DNA of 9,943 nucleotides from Anaerolineaceae bacterium (GTDB lineage: Bacteria; Chloroflexota; Anaerolineae; Anaerolineales; Anaerolineaceae), in the NCBI GenBank assembly GCA_021107195.1, contig JAIOTF010000402.1, forward strand, positions 1 to 9,943. The letters are read 5' to 3'. A program made the translations under genes and the position numbers. Below are positions 1 through 5,291 of this stretch, one piece after another (within the stretch, counting starts at the first letter, position 1; each line of letters begins with the position of its first letter). Under the pieces are notes generated by a model that worked only from the letters and a program-made list of their open reading frames with translations, searched no databases and was not told the DNA's origin.

Positions 1-2
1 CA

Positions 3-533
3 CAGTTAGGTTCCAACAAGATATTCATTATTGATACGGTAGAGAATAAAGATTTTGCCAGTGTCCCCTTGATGCTCTTGTACCACATTAATTTAGGATT
101 CCCATTTTTGGATTCGCATTCTAAATTGATATTTTCAAATTTAAAAAACACATGGCCAAGAATTAAATCGGCGCGAAAGGGGTTAAAAACATTTGATAGT
201 TTTATCGATCCGGTTGACGGCATAGAAGAAGAGTGTTTTTATCATTCGTTTGACTCAAAAGATAACCAGGCCTGTATTTGTCTATTCAATCCCCAGCTTG
301 GTGAAAAAGGGATGGGTGTTTATTTGAAGTACGACACGCGCCAGCTTCCTGTATTTTTACAGTGGAAGATGATGCGCAGCCGAGAATATGTTTGTGGTTT
401 TGCTCCTGCGACAACCTATACTGAGGGAAGAAAGAATGCGATTGAAAAGAATGAGGCGATGTACATCGAGCCGCTTGAGAAAAAAACTTTTTGTATTGAG
501 CTTGGAATTATAGAAGATATTAACTCATTGTGA
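3..533 (+). CDS. DUF4432 / aldose 1-epimerase family protein, 3' part
   Basis: The frame is open from the first complete codon at base 3, so the 5' part of the gene lies outside the window; 176 codons are visible before the TGA at 531-533. The TTG and ATG at 69-74 are in frame but are probably internal. The residues resemble the C-terminal half of DUF4432 proteins, cytoplasmic galactose-mutarotase-like beta-sandwich proteins thought to act on sugars: 'LMLLYHINLGFPFLD', then 'LPVFLQWKMM', then 'YVCGFAPATTY', ending in 'KTFCIELGIIEDI'. In relatives as I recall them, the segment after the tryptophan motif reads roughly 'GLEPG'; here it is 'GFAPA', so an expected Glu is Ala (see findings). The gene is more AT-rich than the downstream cluster and is separated from it by 520 bases, so it is probably not part of that operon. 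Family assignment is fairly secure; substrate is unknown. Confidence 0.8.
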   Translation, partial: QLGSNKIFIIDTVENKDFASVPLMLLYHINLGFPFLDSHSKLIFSNLKNTWPRIKSARKGLKTFDSFIDPVDGIEEECFYHSFDSKDNQACICLFNPQLGEKGMGVYLKYDTRQLPVFLQWKMMRSREYVCGFAPATTYTEGRKNAIEKNEAMYIEPLEKKTFCIELGIIEDINSL

Positions 534-648
534 TCAGCATTCTTTTTTCATAAAATTACAACTGAGAAACACAGTGTATAAATTTGTCAGCAAAGTAAAA
601 AAGTCCTGTGGAGCAGGTCAAGTTTGCCGTGCCAGCCCACCATTGCCG

Positions 649-668
649 TTGCGCAAAGATATGCGCAA
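649..668. repeat. Small inverted repeat TTGCGC-N8-GCGCAA
   Basis: A perfect 6-base inverted repeat, TTGCGC at 649-654 and GCGCAA at 663-668, is separated by 8 bases. It lies inside the GC-rich island between the DUF4432 gene and the surface-protein cluster. It could be a protein-binding site or a weak hairpin. No run of T follows it, so it is not a standard intrinsic terminator. A repeat this short can also arise by chance. Confidence 0.3.
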
Positions 669-798
669 TTAATCAGACAACAAACCAGATCAGGGCTATT
701 GGCAGGCGATCGAGGGATGCACCTAAGTGGGGATAATCCAATACGGTGGAGTACACATTTTCCTATCATTTCTTAATTTTTTACTAATACTCCTCGAA

Positions 799-827
799 TA
801 TTATTTACTTTGCATTTCCCCTATAAT
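799..827 (+). promoter_or_regulatory. Candidate promoter upstream of the surface-protein cluster
   Basis: A perfect TATAAT lies at 822-827 in a very AT-rich stretch. The hexamer 17 bases upstream (TATTAT, 799-804) is a poor -35 match; a better one, TTTACT at 804-809, is spaced too closely (12 bases). If this is a real start region, the first gene at 1054 would have an untranslated leader of about 220 bases. In such AT-rich DNA a chance TATAAT is quite possible. Confidence 0.25.
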
Positions 828-1042
828 ATAGATATTGTTTATTATATTAGACGGTTTTGTCCAATGGGGCCATCTTGGATTAAACCACTTGATTCACTTT
901 GTCGCTTTGCAGCCTTCACTAATCCCGGCAATATTGTATCGTTGCATTACTGTTTTCCATACCAAACACTTTGTGAATATCTTTTCGTCAATGTATCCCG
1001 CATGATTGTGGCTTTATTGTCAGGCCAATGTTTGCATCACCT

Positions 1043-1048
1043 GGAGGA
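1043..1048 (+). promoter_or_regulatory. Ribosome-binding site GGAGGA that fixes the start at 1054
   Basis: GGAGGA ends five bases before the ATG at 1054. It decides the start of the 347-aa lipoprotein. The same frame stays open upstream to a TTG at 1006, but that start has no purine-rich site and would place 16 extra residues, without signal-peptide character, ahead of a normal lipoprotein signal. Confidence 0.8.
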
Positions 1049-1053
1049 CAATT

Positions 1054-2097
1054 ATGAGAAATCTAAAGAGATTCTTTTCGTTTATGATGTTAGTCTTCGT
1101 GATCACTGCCTGCGGAGGGGAAGCTGCAAGCGGCGGGGCGTATGTTTGGATCGATGTGCCGTTGAATGGCATAACAATTCCTGGAGGCCAGCCTGTTCAA
1201 GTTGAAGGGCACGCTTCTCACCCTGGCGGCATTGATAAAGTGGAAGTGAATGTCAATGGGCAGCTCGTTGAAATGTTGCAGGGGCTTTCGACGACGGGCA
1301 ATTTGTCTTCATTTGTTTATTCTTTCAATCCGCCGCAGCCCGGGGAGTATGTGATTCAAGTGGTGGCTTATGCTGCCGGGGGTAAGGCCAGCGAACCAGA
1401 CTCTGCCCGCATCCGGGTTGGTGAACAGGCAGCAGTCCTTATCACAAATACGCCAACTCCGGTTTCAAGCTGGACGCCGACTTTTGTTCCGACACCGACA
1501 TTTACCCCAACGCCTCCTCCTGATGAAGCCGTTGTTCAATTCCAGGCGGAACCGGCCGAGATCGATGCCGGAGATTGTTCCCGATTGGTCTGGCATGTCG
1601 AAAATGTGCAGAGCGTTGTCTTTGGTGGTGTTGACCAGGCGTTTGATGGTTCCTATGAAGTTTGTTTGTGCGAAACCAAATATTATCCGTTGACCGTTAT
1701 TTACCTGGATGGAAGTTCTGAAAAATTCACGGTGGAGGTGAAAGTCAACGGGGTATGCGCAACGCCTGTTCCAGAAGATACGACCCCGCCGCCGGTACCT
1801 TCACCGGTTGTACCTGCGAATGGTTTGGAAATTGGATGCAAATCCTCACAAAGTTTGGCCTGGCTGCCGGTTGAAGATCCGAGTGGCATTTCCGGGTATC
1901 AGGTCGAGGTGCAGCGTCACTCCGGGGATAATAACTGGCAGGGCGTTTCTGGCAGCATTTTCAATAGTTCTGGTAAGACAATCGATGTCTCGGTGGAATG
2001 CGGTTGGTACTATCGCTGGCGGGTGAGGGCCACAGATGGTAAAGGCAATCAGAGCAATTGGTCTGGTTGGTTCCAATTTACAATCGTATTGTCGTAA
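1054..2097 (+). CDS. Surface lipoprotein: Ig-like domain, Thr-Pro linker, Cys-rich domain, FN3-like domain
   Basis: A predicted lipoprotein of 347 aa, held at the outer face of the membrane by a lipidated Cys. Residues 1-20 form a type II signal peptide: basic start (RNLKR), hydrophobic core, lipobox ITAC with Cys20, then a Gly/Ala/Ser-rich tether. Residues 29-123 resemble a bacterial Ig-like domain, related to those in the next three genes. Residues 131-158 are a Thr-Pro linker of the type common in Anaerolineae lipoproteins. Residues 160-232 form a beta-rich domain with the pattern 'DAGDCSRLVWHVENVQSV' and cysteines 175, 204 and 206 (235 just after). Residues 243-346 look FN3-like, with a possible 262-316 disulfide. 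It is the first gene of the cluster, 29 bases before the 1031-aa protein. No catalytic motif is visible; an adhesive or scaffold role is an inference. Confidence 0.88.
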   Translation: MRNLKRFFSFMMLVFVITACGGEAASGGAYVWIDVPLNGITIPGGQPVQVEGHASHPGGIDKVEVNVNGQLVEMLQGLSTTGNLSSFVYSFNPPQPGEYVIQVVAYAAGGKASEPDSARIRVGEQAAVLITNTPTPVSSWTPTFVPTPTFTPTPPPDEAVVQFQAEPAEIDAGDCSRLVWHVENVQSVVFGGVDQAFDGSYEVCLCETKYYPLTVIYLDGSSEKFTVEVKVNGVCATPVPEDTTPPPVPSPVVPANGLEIGCKSSQSLAWLPVEDPSGISGYQVEVQRHSGDNNWQGVSGSIFNSSGKTIDVSVECGWYYRWRVRATDGKGNQSNWSGWFQFTIVLS

Positions 2098-2114
2098 TTG
2101 CGGTTTGAGAAAAT

Positions 2115-2121
2115 AAGGAGG
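2115..2121 (+). promoter_or_regulatory. Perfect ribosome-binding site AAGGAGG for the 1031-aa protein
   Basis: AAGGAGG with a 5-base spacer precedes the ATG at 2127. It is the best Shine-Dalgarno match in the window. The sites of the later genes are weaker: AGGAG at 5279-5283 with 8 bases, GGGAG at 8003-8007 with 7 bases, and a partial AAGG near 8943 for the last gene. This suggests strong translation of the 1031-aa protein if all are on one transcript. Confidence 0.8.
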
Positions 2122-2126
2122 CCAAG

Positions 2127-5100
2127 ATGGGAAAACGGCGTTCTAAGTTATGGATATTGATCGTTCTAGTGGTTTTCATCGCGATTTGTCTTGCAATTGT
2201 GGCAGTGTTCTATTCCTTTCAGCGAGCGAGTTCCTTCAATGCGCGGCCGTTGGTTCTGATCCATAATCCGCTGAATCGGGATGAATTGATGGTTGGCGAG
2301 GGGATCATTGTGCATGCCACGGGGCGTTCACAGCGCGGGGTTGAACATATTGAGTTGTGGGTGGATAATGTGCTGTTGACTCAAAAAGAAGCTGGGGATC
2401 AACCTGCCTCTCCGCTGGTGTTGACTGCTGATTGGGTTCCAACATCCACAGGCACGCATTTGATTGTAGTGCGGGCTGTTTCGGCGGATGGCATTTCGGG
2501 GCAGTCTTCGATTGGTGTAACGGTGGTTGAAAGTGGTGAAGTTGGCGGAGTGGTTCACACCGTTGAGGAGGGTGAAACTCTTGCAGAGATTGCTGAAGAA
2601 TACGGGACAACGCTGGAGGAGCTGGAGGAATTGAATCCTGGTCTCGATCCGGGCGGACCTGCGCCAGGTGATGATGTAGAGGTGCCGGATGAGGAGCCTC
2701 CCCGTGCAGCCGGCGGCGAGGGCGAGGAAGAAGTCTCTGCGGAAGATGACGAGCCGCCCGCTCCTGAAGCGGAGAGCCCGGCTGATTCAGATAGCGTGGT
2801 TGAGGAGGTATCCGATTGGTTTGGACATCCGGAAGAAGGCATGATCGGCCTGCAAGTGGAAGTTCTCTCATTGTTAACCAGTTCTGATTTGGAAGGCTTG
2901 CATTGTTATATTGGTTTTGCAGGTGCACCGCCATTGTGGTTTCCGGATGCTGACAATGACCAAACCTCAGACGAATCCTTTTCAATTTTGGAGAATATCG
3001 CAGACTTGTCTTCATGGGATGTGGAACCTTACCTTCGGAGTGATTCAACGCCGATCATTTTCTGGCCAGAAAATGATCCGCTGCCTTTTGAAATTGCCTG
3101 TGTTGGTGTGGCCGGTGGAGGCACACAAGCACTTGATTTAGGTAGGGCGCAATTCACAATTGCGCCGCAATACTGGAATGGCATTGATAATGGATATGGC
3201 ACATCAGGTGCAGATGGCAGGTTTCAGTTTATCTATCGGGTGAATATTGTGGGAGATCGCCCGCGCAACGTGCCTATGTTCCTCGATCCGGATATGACCT
3301 CTCCCACAAACGCACGGATTGATGACCGCCGCATTTCTTTGCGTTGGGATTACGAGCCAGAGGCAGATGAAATCCCAATTGATGGTTTTAGGGTTTATTT
3401 GAACGGCAACTTGCAGTGGGTTGAAGCACCTGATGCGCGCGAATCCGGTTTACCTTACGAGTGGTTAAATCCACCCTGCGGCACACGATACGCTTTGTCC
3501 GTGACCGCTTTTCGCTATGGTTTCCCGGATGGTCCTGAATCCTTCCCGTCTCTGGCGTTTACAGAGACCCCTGCAGAAAACTGCAATCGGGAAATCCAGA
3601 TCAGCTTTTTGACCCTGGAGACATTTGATCTGGGCGGTGATGGAAATCATGAAGACCGGCATGGTGATATTGGCCCTCCGTATGGATATTTCTTCGCGAA
3701 CGAACGCCAGATCACATTTGACGCGCGACCTTCGAGCGGCGGTGGTGGGAGCCTGGATATGCCTAATGGACTGACCGATAACACAACCTATGATTTGATG
3801 AGCATGTATGCGGACCCATCCTGGGATTATAGTGGTATGCCTTCCACGATTGTGGACGTGCCAGAGGGTGGAAGTTTTGAGTTCGGGTTCCATATCATGG
3901 ATCAGGATAACGGACGTTGCGGGAACAGTGACGATCGCGGATGTGACGATCTGATCTGCGAAGGTTTGTCAATGATTTATACGGATAGCGGTCTGGGGAC
4001 GTTTGACCAGTACCATGAAGGCGCATTGGAATCGGATGATGGACGCTGTCGGGTGACCTACACTTTCGGGCCGGCATTTGGCAGCCCGGTGGGAACTGGC
4101 GGCGAAGGTTGGGAGCCATTGCCCTGGATCCAGGTGGAAGATATTGTTATTGATGAAGCAACCGGGCAAATGGAGGTCTATGTTCGAAATACTGGCACGG
4201 CAACCTGGCCGTGGAGGGATTTAACCATCCGTTTGCAGACTCGTGATGGAGACCCCATTAGCACAATCACTTGGCCGGGATATGTATTGGAAGCTGGTCA
4301 AAGAGATGTACTTGTCGATCTTGGTATGGTGCTTGAAGCGCCATTTGACGCCTGTGTAGTGATTGATCCGGATGACGAAGTTCTCGAAGAATATGAGCGT
4401 TCCGGCGCGATGGTCCATGGCCCGATATGCCCCAGGCTGCCAGATTTGACGATCACCGATGTCAGTTTTGAACCCGCTGGTGGTGGCCGGATCCGGATAA
4501 CTGTGAGAAATGATGGCGATGGTGCAGTGGAAAATCGCACGCTTGCTTTTCAGACATTATTGCCAGATGGGGAATCACTGTATATTGGTGGTTCATATCC
4601 CAACGTTGACCTGGCGCTGCGCGAAGAGCGTTTCTTTGAACTGGGCGGTGTGTCGGAATCCGTGCGCGAACGAATGCGGCGGGGATATTCTGTTGTAGTT
4701 AATCCAGATGCGACCATCGCTGAATCGAATATGGATAATAATACCTACGATGTTGCCGCTGGCCAGCGTTTACGGATTTACTTGTATGGGATTTGGGCTC
4801 CTGAAGATGCCGGAGATCATGTCAGATACCAATTCGATGCCCATGTTGTTTCGGGTTCATCACAGCGGCAAGTTGCCGATTGGGAAATTGGACCGGATAT
4901 TAGTTGGGGTTCATGTTTCCCCTCGCGTTATTGTATCCGCCTGTTTCAGGACAATGAGTATGACACATACTGGTTCGATATCTATGGTGACGAATCTCTT
5001 GAGATCATTGTTAATGTCACTCACCCCGGGGGATTGCGGGAAGCTATGACGGGTTCGGATATCTATGGGCCTGTTAACAATTGGGGTAGCAGTCCTCCAT

Positions 5101-5222
5101 TCAACTACAGTTGTAGAGATCCCCAAAGTAGTTCAGGTGTGCATAATTGGAATTTGGGGTATGCCGGTGTGCATGCCTGGGAGGTTACTTTCCACATTTG
5201 TAAAGAAGAAATGGAACCATAA
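2127..5222 (+). CDS. Membrane-anchored multidomain surface protein: Ig-like, LysM, FN3-like, CARDB-like and unassigned beta-rich modules
   Basis: A large exported protein of 1031 aa. Residues 8-29 are a single hydrophobic segment after a basic start (MGKRRSK). Cys21 is preceded by Ile, so it is not a lipobox; the protein is probably held by an uncleaved anchor with its body outside. In order: Ig-like domain about 36-134 (with 'GVEHIELWVD'); LysM domain 142-187 ('HTVEEGETLAEIAEEYGTT' ... 'NPG' ... 'VEVP'), a family that binds peptidoglycan or related glycans; a very acidic Pro/Glu/Asp linker 187-232; an unassigned domain 233-349; FN3-like 392-480; a beta-rich module 488-648 with Asp-rich loops; two CARDB-like domains 666-768 and 770-878, the second ending in the typical 'ESNMDNN'; and a final beta-rich module 880-1026. 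Fourteen extracellular cysteines fall in even groups per module. The stop is doubled (TAA TAG). No enzymatic motif was recognised; wall-bound adhesion or scaffold is inferred from the LysM. Confidence 0.9.
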   Translation: MGKRRSKLWILIVLVVFIAICLAIVAVFYSFQRASSFNARPLVLIHNPLNRDELMVGEGIIVHATGRSQRGVEHIELWVDNVLLTQKEAGDQPASPLVLTADWVPTSTGTHLIVVRAVSADGISGQSSIGVTVVESGEVGGVVHTVEEGETLAEIAEEYGTTLEELEELNPGLDPGGPAPGDDVEVPDEEPPRAAGGEGEEEVSAEDDEPPAPEAESPADSDSVVEEVSDWFGHPEEGMIGLQVEVLSLLTSSDLEGLHCYIGFAGAPPLWFPDADNDQTSDESFSILENIADLSSWDVEPYLRSDSTPIIFWPENDPLPFEIACVGVAGGGTQALDLGRAQFTIAPQYWNGIDNGYGTSGADGRFQFIYRVNIVGDRPRNVPMFLDPDMTSPTNARIDDRRISLRWDYEPEADEIPIDGFRVYLNGNLQWVEAPDARESGLPYEWLNPPCGTRYALSVTAFRYGFPDGPESFPSLAFTETPAENCNREIQISFLTLETFDLGGDGNHEDRHGDIGPPYGYFFANERQITFDARPSSGGGGSLDMPNGLTDNTTYDLMSMYADPSWDYSGMPSTIVDVPEGGSFEFGFHIMDQDNGRCGNSDDRGCDDLICEGLSMIYTDSGLGTFDQYHEGALESDDGRCRVTYTFGPAFGSPVGTGGEGWEPLPWIQVEDIVIDEATGQMEVYVRNTGTATWPWRDLTIRLQTRDGDPISTITWPGYVLEAGQRDVLVDLGMVLEAPFDACVVIDPDDEVLEEYERSGAMVHGPICPRLPDLTITDVSFEPAGGGRIRITVRNDGDGAVENRTLAFQTLLPDGESLYIGGSYPNVDLALREERFFELGGVSESVRERMRRGYSVVVNPDATIAESNMDNNTYDVAAGQRLRIYLYGIWAPEDAGDHVRYQFDAHVVSGSSQRQVADWEIGPDISWGSCFPSRYCIRLFQDNEYDTYWFDIYGDESLEIIVNVTHPGGLREAMTGSDIYGPVNNWGSSPPFNYSCRDPQSSSGVHNWNLGYAGVHAWEVTFHICKEEMEP

Positions 5223-5291
5223 TAGTATTTAAGAAATAGGTGTCTTAGACTTTGTTTAATTCGATACAGGATACCCATAGGAGCAAACTTT
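5223..5291 (+). other. Longest gap inside the cluster, no clear signal
   Basis: At 69 bases this is the widest spacing in the run of five genes. It contains a short palindrome GTCTTAGAC (5242-5250), too small for a terminator stem, and the ribosome-binding site AGGAG (5279-5283). I see no convincing promoter or terminator, so read-through from the previous gene is likely, but a weak internal promoter cannot be excluded. Confidence 0.4.

Larger units (their letters stand above)
534..1053. other. Intergenic region without a convincing gene; GC-rich island and possible leader
   Basis: This 520-base gap separates the DUF4432 gene from the surface-protein cluster. By hand count, 541-600 has 15 G+C of 60 and 781-840 has 14 of 60, whereas 601-720 has 64 of 120. 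The GC-rich island contains the inverted repeat TTGCGC/GCGCAA and a smaller 4-bp stem (CCTG 605-608, CAGG 614-617). A + strand frame is open through the island from just after a TAA near 577 to a TAA after 'HFPIIS' around 772. It contains 'AQRYAQLIRQQTRSGL', which vaguely recalls the start of small transposase-associated helix-turn-helix proteins, but there is no good start or ribosome-binding site. No tRNA, clear terminator or CRISPR repeat was seen. The last 230 bases may be the untranslated leader of the cluster. Confidence 0.5.

Noticed and set aside
587..769. 60-codon - strand open frame in the intergenic island
   Set aside because: No ribosome-binding site was seen and the residues resemble nothing known; the region is better described as an unassigned GC-rich island.
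1006..1053. Upstream in-frame extension of the first lipoprotein to TTG at 1006
   Set aside because: The GGAGGA at 1043-1048 and the lipoprotein signal beginning at 1054 both point to the ATG at 1054.
810..1205. 131-codon + strand open frame overlapping the start of the first lipoprotein
   Set aside because: It begins with TTG in AT-rich intergenic DNA, has no ribosome-binding site, and its last half lies out of frame within the well-supported lipoprotein.
1444..1527. Thr-Pro coding repeat as a DNA tandem repeat or CRISPR-like element
   Set aside because: It is a coding low-complexity linker with irregular codons and no conserved spacer structure; a similar linker at 8430-8620 is also coding.
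2305..3048. 247-codon - strand open frame
   Set aside because: It is antisense to the Ig-LysM part of the 1031-aa protein; its His/Pro/Gln/Arg-rich composition is typical of a shadow of a Glu/Asp- and Gly-rich coding strand.
5242..5250. Palindrome GTCTTAGAC as a terminator between the two large genes
   Set aside because: A 4-base stem with a single-base loop cannot act as a terminator hairpin, and the T-containing stretch after it is broken.
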